Positions 17,347 through 26,603 of a DNA stretch of 64,000 bases are shown in pieces. Location: positions 35,394 through 99,393 of the forward strand of contig CAVXOL010000007.1 in NCBI GenBank assembly GCA_963763325.1. The letters run 5' to 3'. The stretch comes from JBBECJ01 sp963763325 (GTDB lineage: Bacteria > Chloroflexota > Chloroflexia > Thermomicrobiales > CFX8). Within the stretch, counting starts at the first letter, position 1; every line of letters begins with the position of its first letter. A program made the translations under genes and the position numbers. The notes under the pieces were generated by a model. It was not told where the DNA came from and made no database searches. It saw only the letters and a program-made list of their open reading frames with translations.

Positions 17347-20300
17347 ATGTCCGATCCCACGCTGGCGGGCGGCGGCGAGATGGGCGCCTTGATGCGGGCG
17401 AAAGACTGGTCCACGACACCACTTGGGCCGGTCGAAGATTGGCCGCAGTCACTCAAGACCTGCGTGCGGATAATGCTCACCTCACGCCAGCCGATGTGGC
17501 TCGGCTGGGGCGACGATTTGACGTACCTCTATAACGATCCGTACCGCTCGATTGCCGGTGGCAAGCATCCTGAGGCCCTCGGCCTGCCGACAAGAGACGT
17601 CTGGCACGAAATCTGGGATGACGTCGGTCCCCGTATTCAATCGGCGATGATCAACGAAGAGGGAACCTATGACGAGGCGTTGCTGCTCATCATGGAGCGC
17701 AATGGCTACCCGGAAGAAACCTACTACACGTTCTCGTACAGCCCAATTCCTGATGATGAGGGTAAGATCTGCGGGATCTTCTGCGCCAATACGGAAGACA
17801 CGCGCAGCATCATCACAGAACGCCAGGTGGGGTTGCTCAGGGAACTGGCGGCCACAACTGTCGATGCGCGTTCAGTCGATGAAGCGTGTGCTTTGAGTGC
17901 TCGCTGCCTCGAATCGAACCCTCACGACCTGCCGTTTTCACTGATCTACCTGCTCGACCCGGATACCCGGCGGGCTAACCTCGCCGGAACGACGCGTCTC
18001 GAGCGAGGTCACCTGGCCGCGCCCGAAACGATCGCGCTCGATGGACCGTCGGACTTTCCGATGGCCGAAGCTATCCGCGCCAAAGAGCTGCGCCTCGTCG
18101 AAGGCCTTAGCGCATTGTTCGACAGTTTGCCAACGGGCGCGTGGGACCGGCCACCGACGCAGGTGGTGGCGCTGCCGATCGCGCCATCCGGAGACACCGG
18201 TCAGGCAGGCACCTTCATTGCGGGATTGAACCCCTATCGCATCTTCGATGACGACTACCGCGGGTTCCTTGAACTCGTCGCTGGCCAGATCGCTGCCGCG
18301 ATCGCCAACGCGCAGGCGTACACCGATGAGCGGAGGCGCGCTGAGGCGCTTGCCGAACTAGACCGTGCCAAGACGGCCTTCTTCTCGAACGTCAGCCATG
18401 AGTTCCGGACGCCACTGACGTTGATGATCGGGCCGCTGGAAGAACTGCTGGGCGGATCGAGGGGCGAACTGATTCCGGCTCAGCTGGGGGAGCTGGAGGT
18501 CGTCCATCGCAATGGCCTGCGGCTGCTGCGGCTGGTGAATACGCTACTCGACTTCTCGCGGATCGAGGCAGGCCGGCAGCGAGCGTCATATGAACGTGTA
18601 ACCCTGCCGCAGTTGACGGCCGATGTAGCGAGCGCGTTCCGTTCAGCCATCGATCGGGCCGGGTTGCGGTTGGTCGTTGAGACTCCCCCGCTGCCAGAGG
18701 AGATGACGACCTACGTTGACCGTGAGATGTGGGAGAAGATTGTTCTGAACCTGCTCTCGAATGCGTTCAAGTTCACCTTCGAGGGCGAAATCGCGGTCTC
18801 CGTCTTCCCGAATCCTGACGGGCGATCGGTCGATCTCACCGTTCGCGATACCGGCGCTGGTATCCCTGCCAGCGAACTGCCGCGCGTGTTCGAACGATTT
18901 CATCGCGTCCAGGGTGCCCATGCGCGGACGCACGAAGGAACTGGCATTGGCCTGGCGCTCGTCCAGGAACTGGTGAGGTTGCACGGTGGAACTGTGCAGG
19001 TTGAGAGTGAACTCGGCCGGGGCACGGCATTTACCGTCACGATCCCGACCGGCGCGCGACACCTGCCGGCCGAGCACGTCAGGGCGGACGCAGACCCAGT
19101 TCCAACCGGGCATAATGCCTCCGCGTTCGTCGAGGAGGCATTGCGCTGGCTCCCAGGCAACACCGAGCCACCACTCGGGGTGGAGCCTGGGGATCTGGGA
19201 ACCGGGCTGACACAATCGCGTGCCGGGGTCGAGCCGGATGGCGCGCGCGTGCTGATCGTCGATGACAACGCCGACATGCGCGAGTACGTCGCGCGCTTGC
19301 TGGCCGGTCGCTATGAGGTCGAAGCCGTCGCGGACGGCGAGGCCGCACTGGCCGCTGTTCGTGATCGTCGGCCAGACCTGGTGCTGAGTGACGTGATGAT
19401 GCCGCGCCTGGACGGCTTCGGCCTGTTGCGTGCGCTACGGGAAGATCCTCGCACCAGCGACATTCCTGTTGTGCTGCTCTCGGCACGGACCGGTGACGAG
19501 GCAACCGTCGCTGGGTTGGCGGCGGGCGCCGACGACTACGTCGTCAAGCCATTCACGGCCAGCGCGCTGCTAGCGCGGGTCAGCACGCAGTTGCAGCTTG
19601 CCCGCCTCCGGGCAGAGGCTGCGGCGCGTGAGCGGGCAGCACTCGCCGAAGCGGAGCTCGAGCGTTCGCGTCTGCGAGAATTGTTCGAGCAGGCGCCGGC
19701 CGCGATTGCTGTCCTGCGTGGCCCAGAGCACGTCTTTCAGCTTGCCAATAAGCATTACGCCCAGATCTTCGGACCGCAGCGGACATATGTCGGCCTGCCA
19801 CTCCGTTCCGTCTATCCAGAGGTGGACCGCGCCGATATCTGGGCATTGCTCGATCACGTCTACTCAACCGCCGAACCATACGTTGGCAGTGAGTTATATG
19901 TGGAGTTCGACCGACACGGAGATGGGACGCTAGAGGGAGGGTACTTCACCTTCGTCCTGCAGCCGCTGCATGATTCGGACGAACAGGTCGAGGGGATCTT
20001 CATCCACGCCGTCGAAGTCACCGACCAGGTGCGTGCGCGTCAGGAGATCGAGGGCGCTGTCCGGGCGCGAGATGAGTTCCTGAGCATCGCGGCACACGAA
20101 CTTCGCACGCCGGTTACAGGCATCAAGGGAGTCGCGCAGCTGCTCCAGCGCAGCATGGCGCGTGGAACGCTCGACAGCACTCGGCACGAGCGCAGTCTGG
20201 ACGCCATCGTCTCGCAGGCGGATCGGCTCAGTGCATTAGTCGTTGATCTACTGGATGTTTCGCGCTTGCGGAGTGGTCAACTGGCGCTGCGGCCACAGGA

Positions 20301-20778
20301 GATCGATCTGGCCGCGTTGGTCGGCGAGGCGGTGATCCGCGCCCGGGACGGACTGGAGAACGATCGATTCACGATCATGCTGCGTGGCGCCAGCGAACCT
20401 TGTCCAATGCTGGGCGACCCAGACCGGCTGGAGCAGATCCTGACGAACCTGCTGGATAACGCTGTCAAGTACAGCCCGAATGGCGGAGAGATCACGGTGG
20501 CAGTGTCGGGCGGCGATGTGCGCGTGTCAATCAGCGTCCAGGACGAGGGGATCGGGCTCGCGCCTGGGATGACGGAGCGCATCTTCGAGCCGTTTGGTCG
20601 CGCTCCCAACGCTGCCGATCACAACATCCCCGGCGAAGGGCTTGGCCTGTACATCTCACGCCAGATCGCTGAGCGGCATGGCGGCTCGCTCTGGGCTGAA
20701 AGTGACGGAGGGGAACGCGGCACGACGTTCCACCTGGATTTGCCTCGCTGGGGAGATCGCGAGATTGCAACGACATAG
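17347..20778 (+). CDS. Hybrid sensor with two histidine-kinase modules (PAS-GAF-HK-REC-PAS-HK)
   Basis: About 1,143 residues from MSDPTLAGGGEMGALMRA, the family's usual beginning; a GTG at 17230 would add 39 residues. Order (residue numbers from 17347): PAS-like sensor (about 10-150), GAF (about 160-340), HisKA with H-box FFSNVSHEFRTPLTLM, HATPase with NLLSNAFKFT, DTGAGIP and GTGIGLAL, receiver with VLIVDDNADMREYV, DLVLSDVMMPRLDG and DDYVVKPF, a second PAS, then a second HisKA (EFLSIAAHELRTPVTG) and HATPase (NLLDNAVKYSPNGG, GEGLGLYIS). Both kinase modules and the internal receiver keep their catalytic residues, so it could run an internal phosphorelay. No membrane helices are visible, so the signal is probably cytosolic. 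The stand-alone receivers at 6.1 and 8.7 kb are possible outputs. Confidence 0.9.
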   Translation: MSDPTLAGGGEMGALMRAKDWSTTPLGPVEDWPQSLKTCVRIMLTSRQPMWLGWGDDLTYLYNDPYRSIAGGKHPEALGLPTRDVWHEIWDDVGPRIQSAMINEEGTYDEALLLIMERNGYPEETYYTFSYSPIPDDEGKICGIFCANTEDTRSIITERQVGLLRELAATTVDARSVDEACALSARCLESNPHDLPFSLIYLLDPDTRRANLAGTTRLERGHLAAPETIALDGPSDFPMAEAIRAKELRLVEGLSALFDSLPTGAWDRPPTQVVALPIAPSGDTGQAGTFIAGLNPYRIFDDDYRGFLELVAGQIAAAIANAQAYTDERRRAEALAELDRAKTAFFSNVSHEFRTPLTLMIGPLEELLGGSRGELIPAQLGELEVVHRNGLRLLRLVNTLLDFSRIEAGRQRASYERVTLPQLTADVASAFRSAIDRAGLRLVVETPPLPEEMTTYVDREMWEKIVLNLLSNAFKFTFEGEIAVSVFPNPDGRSVDLTVRDTGAGIPASELPRVFERFHRVQGAHARTHEGTGIGLALVQELVRLHGGTVQVESELGRGTAFTVTIPTGARHLPAEHVRADADPVPTGHNASAFVEEALRWLPGNTEPPLGVEPGDLGTGLTQSRAGVEPDGARVLIVDDNADMREYVARLLAGRYEVEAVADGEAALAAVRDRRPDLVLSDVMMPRLDGFGLLRALREDPRTSDIPVVLLSARTGDEATVAGLAAGADDYVVKPFTASALLARVSTQLQLARLRAEAAARERAALAEAELERSRLRELFEQAPAAIAVLRGPEHVFQLANKHYAQIFGPQRTYVGLPLRSVYPEVDRADIWALLDHVYSTAEPYVGSELYVEFDRHGDGTLEGGYFTFVLQPLHDSDEQVEGIFIHAVEVTDQVRARQEIEGAVRARDEFLSIAAHELRTPVTGIKGVAQLLQRSMARGTLDSTRHERSLDAIVSQADRLSALVVDLLDVSRLRSGQLALRPQEIDLAALVGEAVIRARDGLENDRFTIMLRGASEPCPMLGDPDRLEQILTNLLDNAVKYSPNGGEITVAVSGGDVRVSISVQDEGIGLAPGMTERIFEPFGRAPNAADHNIPGEGLGLYISRQIAERHGGSLWAESDGGERGTTFHLDLPRWGDREIATT

Positions 20779-20825
20779 GGATCCGGGTCTGCTATCAGAC
20801 GATTCTTGATCGAGACCCGAATCCC
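20778..20825. terminator. Inverted repeat after the hybrid kinase
   Basis: GGGATCCGGGTCT (20778-20790) pairs with AGACCCGAATCCC (20813-20825) with a single mismatch over 13 bp. It starts at the kinase stop codon and lies just before the 3' end of the convergent beta-propeller gene. It is a G+C-rich hairpin without a T-run, like the other intergenic hairpins in this window. Confidence 0.55.
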
Positions 20826-20850
20826 GATGCTGACTCACGATCGCGGTGTG

Positions 20851-21993
20851 TTAGCGGCCGGCGATACCAACCGAGCTGGCAGCCAGGCCGGTGATCTTCC
20901 CGATTTCCGTCAGGCTGCCATCGTCGTTGATCTCAAAGCCTGAGATCGAGTCGTCGCCGGTGTTCAGGACGTACAGGAACTGGCCGTTTCCAGCGTCGAT
21001 AGCATCGATTGGCATACTCCCGTCGCCAGTCAGCGCAGTCTGACCATCGGCATTCAGAATCGACAGCGCGCCACTTCCATCGACGCCGTATCCGGTGACC
21101 GAGCCACTGCCGGTATTGGTCGTGTAGGTGTACCGCCCATCGGGAGTGATCACGACCCAGCAGGCAGCTGTCTCGGTCGTCGCGACGCTACCACTGACGA
21201 GCTGAAGCGTGCCGTCGATCTTCAACTGGTACGTTGAGACGGCGCTGGCATCTGGGGCGCCGCCAAACGCTTCGGAGACAACCAGCGTGCCGTCAGGCTT
21301 GATGTCGAATCCGAATGGTGTCATGCCATGCGAGTCGTTGACAACCGGCATCGATGGACGTCCGTTGCGATCCATCAGGAAGACATCGATCTTATTGGTC
21401 GCCTTTTCCGTTACGACCAGCTTTGTGCCATCGTCCGTAAACTGGATCTGAGCCGGTCCGACTCCCACGCCCGATAGTGGCCGGATCGAACCGGGCAAGG
21501 ACTGTAGATGCCCGTTTGGATGGAAGAGGAAGCCACTGATGTTCTCAACGCCACCAGCGTTCAGGACATAGACCATCCGCCCATGGACGGTGACGCTGAT
21601 CGGCATCTCACCCCCCGAAGGGACGACTTCCCGCAGATGCAGGCCACCCGGCGTCACCCGGAAGACCGAGACGTTGTTGCTGCCGGCATTAACCGCGAAC
21701 AGCCATCGCCCGTTCAGCGTCTGGACAAGCGCCCCCTGCGATCCGAGCCCGGCGCCATTACCGTTGCCACCGGTCGGATACGTCCCATCCGGCGTCAACT
21801 CGCCAGTTTCCGAGCGGGAGAAGGCAACGATCTGGTTCCCATCCGCTGCGTTCGTCATCGTAAAAATCATGGCGTGGCGATCGTTGCTCTGAGCAGACGT
21901 CCCGGTGGCCGACGCCAGGAGCGCTGCCACAACGATACTCAGCGCCAGCAGGATCGATAACGATCGGCGTGAACCTATCGAGGCAGACATCAT
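20851..21993 (-). CDS. Secreted seven-bladed beta-propeller (lactonase / 3-carboxymuconate cyclase-like)
   Basis: About 380 residues. The N-terminal signal peptide has a basic start (MMSASIGSRRS), a hydrophobic core (LSILLALSIVVAALLASA) and a likely cleavage after TGTSAQS. The mature part is a repeat protein: recurrent F-V-N-A-G-S-N-x-V-S-V-F or VLNAGGVENISGF, TTNTGSGSVTGY and VLNTGDDSISGF units, one per blade. This is the YVTN/lactonase-type propeller; some relatives hydrolyse 6-phosphogluconolactone, but exported ones are often of unknown role. The start at 21993 is chosen because GGAGGG sits 6 nt upstream. It is divergent from ridA-like 22228. Confidence 0.83.
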   Translation of the reverse strand: MMSASIGSRRSLSILLALSIVVAALLASATGTSAQSNDRHAMIFTMTNAADGNQIVAFSRSETGELTPDGTYPTGGNGNGAGLGSQGALVQTLNGRWLFAVNAGSNNVSVFRVTPGGLHLREVVPSGGEMPISVTVHGRMVYVLNAGGVENISGFLFHPNGHLQSLPGSIRPLSGVGVGPAQIQFTDDGTKLVVTEKATNKIDVFLMDRNGRPSMPVVNDSHGMTPFGFDIKPDGTLVVSEAFGGAPDASAVSTYQLKIDGTLQLVSGSVATTETAACWVVITPDGRYTYTTNTGSGSVTGYGVDGSGALSILNADGQTALTGDGSMPIDAIDAGNGQFLYVLNTGDDSISGFEINDDGSLTEIGKITGLAASSVGIAGR

Positions 21994-22227
21994 CGGGTTC
22001 CCTCCTTCGTCCGCAGTTGGCACTGTTCGTAACACGCGTTACGTCGTGCACAGCGGCTCGAACGGGTACAGGATGGTGACTCGATCTTGCCGGGATCGAA
22101 CCTGAACCTTACAAAAGTGTGACAGTCTCCCCGGATCGCGCGCGGTATGGTAGGCGAAGGAACGACGGCATGACGCGATTTGGTCGCGAGAAGCCTTCGC
22201 CGGCGAGGGAGACAGAAGGGTCAGCAG

Positions 22228-22731
22228 ATGCGGATCGAAGCGCGGATCGAAGAGCTTGGGCTGGTCATTCCGGAGCCGTTGAAGCTGCCGCCGGGTGTGA
22301 CCTTGCCATTCCCGTGGGTGCGCGTGCATGGCAACCGCGCGTACGTCTCCGGCCACGGCCCACAGTTGGCGGACGGCACGCTGGCCGGGCCTTTCGGGAA
22401 AGTCGGCGCCGATGTATCACCAGAGGAAGCCTATGAGGCAGCCCGGCTGACCGGCCTGGCGATCGTCGGCAGCCTCAAGCGCGCGCTCGGTGACCTCGAT
22501 CGCGTGACAGCCTGGTTGAAAGTGCTTGGGATGGTCAACACGGCGCCCGGCTTCACCCAGACACCGTCAGTGATCAATGGCTTCTCAGATCTCATTCTTG
22601 CCATCTGGGGCGACGATGCCGGCAGCCATGCCCGCTCCGCTGTCGGGATGGCGGAGCTACCGTTTGGGATTCCAGTTGAGATCGAGGCGGAGGTTGAAGT
22701 GTCAGAGTTCAGGACTCAGGGGCAATCCTGA
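22228..22731 (+). CDS. RidA/YjgF-family protein (probable enamine/imine deaminase-type)
   Basis: 167 residues from MRIEARIEELGL, with an AAGGG ribosome binding site 8 nt upstream; the longer frame from 22180 adds 16 implausible residues. It belongs to the RidA superfamily: VRVHGNRAYVSGHGPQL strand pair, GLAIVGSLKRALGDLDRV helix, and the C-terminal GSHARSAVGMAELPFGIPV. Arg136 (HARSAVG) matches the catalytic Arg of imine-deaminating members. At about 167 residues it is longer than classic RidA (about 128), as in the YjgF-like group with an N-terminal extension. Expected to hydrolyse reactive enamines or imines in the cytosol; the precise substrate is unknown. Confidence 0.83.
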   Translation: MRIEARIEELGLVIPEPLKLPPGVTLPFPWVRVHGNRAYVSGHGPQLADGTLAGPFGKVGADVSPEEAYEAARLTGLAIVGSLKRALGDLDRVTAWLKVLGMVNTAPGFTQTPSVINGFSDLILAIWGDDAGSHARSAVGMAELPFGIPVEIEAEVEVSEFRTQGQS

Positions 22732-22739
22732 ACCTTGAC
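22701..22739. terminator. Inverted repeat overlapping the end of the RidA-like gene
   Basis: GTCAGAGTTCAGGA (22701-22714) pairs with TCCTGAACCTTGAC (22726-22739), 12 of 14 positions. The stop codon lies inside the right arm. It also sits immediately before the 3' end of the convergent glycogen phosphorylase, so it may serve both transcripts. Confidence 0.5.
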
Positions 22740-22755
22740 ACCTTAGCCCGGACAC

Positions 22756-25341
22756 CTATGCACGAGCCCACGTAATCAGCCCAGGCAGGTAGTTGCAGTG
22801 CAATTCCGCGTGGGCGGGGAGGACGCGAACGGTATAGCCGTGGAGGCCGCTAACGCGCCAAGGTGTCGGGTCGGATTCGAACTGGTAGACGCCCTTCCTG
22901 ACCTCGCCGGATAAGTGCATCGGCGTCGTTTCAGCGTCGACGATTTCACCTGTAGCGTTGAGACGACCTGTGTACATCTGGACGGCAACGTCGGACGGCT
23001 TCAACGCGCCGAGTTGGACCTGCGCGCGGGCAGTCATCGGCTCGCCGACTCGTACCTCATGTGGGACGTTATTCTCGACCGTCTCGACGCGAACCTCGGG
23101 CCAATGCTCCTCGACGCGTGTCCTCCACGCGGCGAGCGAGCGCGCACCGGCCAGATCATCTTCCACAAGTGCTCGCGAGCGCTCGATCGCCGGTTGATAG
23201 AAGTCGGTCACGTAGTCGCGTAGCATCCGGTGGGCACTGACGAACGGGCCGAGGTGTTCGATGGTCGCCTGCATCCGCGCGATCCAGGCGCGTGGGATGC
23301 GCTCAGTACCGCGTTCGTAAAAGCTTGGGATGATGTCGCGTTCAAGGACATCGTAGATATCCTCTGCTTCGACCTGATCCTGGTAGTCCCAATTGTCGTA
23401 GGTCTCGCCACGGCCAATCGCCCAACCAACCGGCACCGGCTGGTCGGCGCAAGCGTCCCAGGCTTCGGCCCACCAGCCATCGAGCGTACTGAAGTTGAGG
23501 ACGCCGTTGGCGGCCGCCTTCATGCCGCTCGTGCCGGATGCTTCTTCCGGTCGGCGAGGGTTGTTGAGCCAGACATCACAGCCTTGAACCAGAAAACGCG
23601 CCGTATCCATGTCGTAGTCTTCGAGGAAGACGAAGCGATGGCGGACAGCCGGCTGACGCGAGAACGCAATGATCTGGCGAATCAACTCTTTACCGGCGTC
23701 GTCGCGCGGGTGGGCCTTGCCGCCGAAGATGAACTGGACTGGTCGCTGTGGATCGGTGATCAGCCGCACCAACCGCTCCGGATCACGCAGCAGCAGGGTC
23801 GCCCGCTTGTAGGTCGCGAAACGCCGCGCGAAACCAATCGTCAGCACCTCCGGGTCAAGGACCGACCCGGCACGTTCGAGTTCGGCCAGCGAGACACCGC
23901 GATGCCCGAGCTGCTCCTGCAGTCGTCGCCGCGCAAAGACGATCAGCCGCTCGCGGCGTCGTTCGTGCGTGCGCCAGAGTTCCTCGGCAGGTATTCGGCT
24001 AGCCTGCTCCCAACTCGTTGAATTTGATGGCTCATTCCGCCACCGTGAGCCGATGTAGCGATCGTAATGTGCTTCCATCTCATCTGACACCCACGAGCGC
24101 AAGTGGACGCCGTTGGTGACATGCCCGATCGGCACCTCAACCTCCGGCAGCCCCGGCCAGAGACCCTGCCACATCTCACGGCTGACCTCGCCGTGCAACT
24201 TCGAGACAGCGTTGGAGTAGGCAGCCATCCGCAGCGCCAGGACCGTCATCCAGAACGGCTCGCCCTCGTCGGACGGGTTCTTGCGGCCGAGTGCCAGCAT
24301 CTCCTGACTGCTGATTCCCAGCCCACGTACGTATTCACCCAGATAGCGATCGATCAGATGTGGTGGAAAGGAATCGTGACCAGCGATGACCGGCGTGTGG
24401 GTCGTGAACACCAGTCCAGCCGACGCTGTCTCACGAGCCTCGGCGAACGACAGCCCACGATCATGCATCAGTTGGCAGACTCGCTCAAGCGACAGGAAGG
24501 CGGAATGGCCCTCGTTCATGTGGTAGACAACGGGAGCGAGTCCGAGCGCGCGCAATGCCCGGCAACCGCCGATCCCAAGCACAATCTCCTGCCGAATCCG
24601 CATCTCAACATCGCCACCGTAGAGTTGATCGGTGATATCGCGGTCCTCCGGGCGGTTAACGTCGATGTTCGTATCGAGCAGGTAGAGTGAGATGCGTCCG
24701 ACCTGCGCTTTCCAGACCTGAGCCTTGACCGTTCGGCCCGGATGCGGGGCTTCAACGATCAGCGGCTCGCCATCCGGTTGTCGTTCAAGGCTCAACGGCA
24801 GGTTGTGGAAGTCGTTCTCTTCAGCAAACTCCTGCTGCCAGCCGGCGTCGTTGAGCGTCTGACGGAAGTAGCCTTGCTGGTAGAGCAGACCGACGCCGAC
24901 CAACGGCACACCGAGGTCAGATGAGGATTTGAGGTGATCACCGGCAAGCAGCCCAAGTCCACCGGCGAAGATGTTGACACAGTCGGTCAGGCCGAACTCC
25001 ATCGAAAAGTAACCGACCTGGGGGCTATCGACCGCCCCGTGCAAGCTGCTGAACCAGGTATCCCGCCGGAGCATATAACTGTCCAGATCGCGCGCGACCC
25101 GTTCGAGCTGGACGAGGAAGGCCTCGTCATTGGCGATCTCTTCCAGCCGCGACTGGTCGATCCGCCCCAGCATCAGGACCGGGTTGTGGCCCACCTCCAG
25201 CCAGAGACTCTCGTCCAGCCGGCGAAAGAGGGCGACTGCATCATGGTTCCAGGCCCAGCGCAGATTGCGCGCGATGTCGCCGAGCCGCTCAAGTTGCGAC
25301 GGCAACGAGGGAATAACCGCAAATGTTCGGATTGGCTTCAT
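22756..25341 (-). CDS. glgP: Alpha-glucan (glycogen/starch) phosphorylase
   Basis: About 861 residues from MKPIRTFAVIPSLPSQL; a Met seven residues upstream is also in frame. It matches the TIGR02094 group of alpha-glucan phosphorylases, which are shorter at the N-terminus than E. coli GlgP/MalP. Landmarks are GYFSMEFGLTDCVNIFAGGL near 115, GLGLLAGDHLKSSSDLGVP, HMNEGHSAFLSLERV near 285, and the PLP-lysine region PRRPEEASGTSGMKAAANG near residue 600. It releases glucose-1-phosphate from storage glucan using phosphate. No other glycogen gene lies next to it. It is divergent from coxM across a 294-315 bp spacer. Confidence 0.92.
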   Translation of the reverse strand: MKPIRTFAVIPSLPSQLERLGDIARNLRWAWNHDAVALFRRLDESLWLEVGHNPVLMLGRIDQSRLEEIANDEAFLVQLERVARDLDSYMLRRDTWFSSLHGAVDSPQVGYFSMEFGLTDCVNIFAGGLGLLAGDHLKSSSDLGVPLVGVGLLYQQGYFRQTLNDAGWQQEFAEENDFHNLPLSLERQPDGEPLIVEAPHPGRTVKAQVWKAQVGRISLYLLDTNIDVNRPEDRDITDQLYGGDVEMRIRQEIVLGIGGCRALRALGLAPVVYHMNEGHSAFLSLERVCQLMHDRGLSFAEARETASAGLVFTTHTPVIAGHDSFPPHLIDRYLGEYVRGLGISSQEMLALGRKNPSDEGEPFWMTVLALRMAAYSNAVSKLHGEVSREMWQGLWPGLPEVEVPIGHVTNGVHLRSWVSDEMEAHYDRYIGSRWRNEPSNSTSWEQASRIPAEELWRTHERRRERLIVFARRRLQEQLGHRGVSLAELERAGSVLDPEVLTIGFARRFATYKRATLLLRDPERLVRLITDPQRPVQFIFGGKAHPRDDAGKELIRQIIAFSRQPAVRHRFVFLEDYDMDTARFLVQGCDVWLNNPRRPEEASGTSGMKAAANGVLNFSTLDGWWAEAWDACADQPVPVGWAIGRGETYDNWDYQDQVEAEDIYDVLERDIIPSFYERGTERIPRAWIARMQATIEHLGPFVSAHRMLRDYVTDFYQPAIERSRALVEDDLAGARSLAAWRTRVEEHWPEVRVETVENNVPHEVRVGEPMTARAQVQLGALKPSDVAVQMYTGRLNATGEIVDAETTPMHLSGEVRKGVYQFESDPTPWRVSGLHGYTVRVLPAHAELHCNYLPGLITWARA

Positions 25342-25456
25342 GAGTGGCATCGTCCAGTGCATTCAAATCGAAACTCGCGACGCGAGCATGAACTTCGTAC
25401 GAAGAATACCCCTTGAAGGATGCCCGGCGTCTGAACGACCTGCCAGCCATCCGGGC

Positions 25457-25493
25457 ATACCTCCATTTGGACGTATCGATACCTCCATTCGGA
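25457..25493. promoter_or_regulatory. Two 15-bp direct repeats, 22 bp apart, in the glgP-coxM divergent spacer
   Basis: ATACCTCCATTTGGA (25457-25471) and ATACCTCCATTCGGA (25479-25493) differ at one base. Their 22-bp spacing is two helical turns, so both would face the same side of the DNA, as expected for tandem sites of one regulator. They sit about 165 bp upstream of coxM and about 115 bp upstream of glgP. The second copy is followed by a small GAGGGGA...TCCCCTC hairpin. A regulatory role is inference. Confidence 0.35.
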
Positions 25494-25656
25494 GGGGACC
25501 GATTCCTCCCCTCAGCGGCTCTACAGACCTCTCACAGCGGTTTATGACATACACGAGAGCCAGTCCAATGAAGGCTGCGTATGTCCGTGTGCCCTGCCGA
25601 TGCCCGGCAGCGACTGACGCTACCCAGCCATACTCGACCGGAGGGAGGCGGCCCGG

Positions 25657-26532
25657 ATGATCCCCGGACAGTTCGACTACCATGCGACAGCCACCCTGGA
25701 GGAGGCGATCAGCCTCTTGCAGCAGTACGGTGATGACGCAAAGGTGATGGCCGGCGGCCAGAGCCTGATTCCACTCATGAAGATGCGTCTCGCCCAGCCG
25801 GCGCACGTCATCGACATCAACCGAGTCAGCGGGTTGAACGAGATCAGCGACGACGGCAACTCGCTGACGATCGGCGCATTGACGCGGGAGTCGGCGCTCG
25901 AAGCGTCGCAAGCCGTTCGCGCGAAGTACCCGATGCTGCTCGACACGGCCAAGGTGATCGCCGACCCACTCGTCCGCAACCTGGCGACAGTCGGTGGCAA
26001 CATTGTCCACGCCGACCCGGCCAATGACCATCCGGCGACGATGCTCGCCTACCGCGCCGAGGTCGTTGCCCACGGTCCGAACGGTGACCGGACGATCCCG
26101 ATCGACGACTTCTTCGTTGATGCCTTTGAAACCGCCCTCGCGCCGGACGAGATCCTGACCGCGATCCGCATTCCCGCCCCGGCGGCGCTGACCGGCGGCG
26201 CCTATGTCAAGTTCGAGCGCAAGGTCGGCGACTATGCGATTGCCGCCGCTGCCGCCCAACTCTCACTCGACCCCGACGGCACAATCTCCCAGGCAGGGCT
26301 GGCGCTGACGAACCTCGCCTTCGCCACGGCCCGTTCGACCCGCGCCGAGGCGGCCCTCCGCGGCCAGCCGGCCAACGACGACACCTTCCAGCAGGCCGCG
26401 GCCATCGCCGCCGAGGACTGCGCCCCCGCCGCCGACCTGCGCGGCAACGTCGACTACAAGCGAGCGATGGCGAAGACGATGGCGCTGCGGGCGTTGAGGC
26501 TGGCGGCGCTCCGGGCGCGAGGTGACGCGTAA
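25657..26532 (+). CDS. coxM: Aerobic CO dehydrogenase medium (FAD) subunit
   Basis: 291 residues. The two FAD-binding signatures of CoxM-type flavoproteins are present: AGGQSLIPLMKMRLAQP (residues about 30-46) and TVGGNIVHADPANDHPAT (about 111-128). The C-terminal CO_deh_flav_C domain follows (GGAYVKFERKVGDYAIAAAA). The subunit passes electrons from the [2Fe-2S] clusters of CoxS to quinone or another acceptor at the membrane. It is first in the canonical order coxM-coxS-coxL, all on the plus strand with short gaps, so one operon is likely. It is read as ATG at 25657, preceded by a GGAGGGAGG stretch. Confidence 0.9.
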   Translation: MIPGQFDYHATATLEEAISLLQQYGDDAKVMAGGQSLIPLMKMRLAQPAHVIDINRVSGLNEISDDGNSLTIGALTRESALEASQAVRAKYPMLLDTAKVIADPLVRNLATVGGNIVHADPANDHPATMLAYRAEVVAHGPNGDRTIPIDDFFVDAFETALAPDEILTAIRIPAPAALTGGAYVKFERKVGDYAIAAAAAQLSLDPDGTISQAGLALTNLAFATARSTRAEAALRGQPANDDTFQQAAAIAAEDCAPAADLRGNVDYKRAMAKTMALRALRLAALRARGDA

Positions 26533-26589
26533 CGCGTAACGCGCGATACGCTAGCCGAATACGCCGACGCGTCGCGCATCACGCGTCAC
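26522..26589. repeat. Inverted repeat between coxM and coxS
   Basis: GTGACGCGT (26522-26530) pairs exactly with ACGCGTCAC (26581-26589), and repeated ACGCG/CGCG words next to each arm (AACGCGTAACGCGCG, GACGCGTCGCGC) can extend the stem imperfectly. It sits inside an operon, so it is more likely an mRNA-stability or attenuation hairpin than a full terminator. The left arm overlaps the coxM stop. Confidence 0.5.
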
Positions 26590-26603
26590 GAAGGGACAAT
26601 CAC

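Noticed and set aside
22860..22890. tRNA T-arm-like GATTCGAACTGG
   Set aside because: It lies within the glycogen phosphorylase coding sequence and no acceptor or anticodon arms can be drawn around it.
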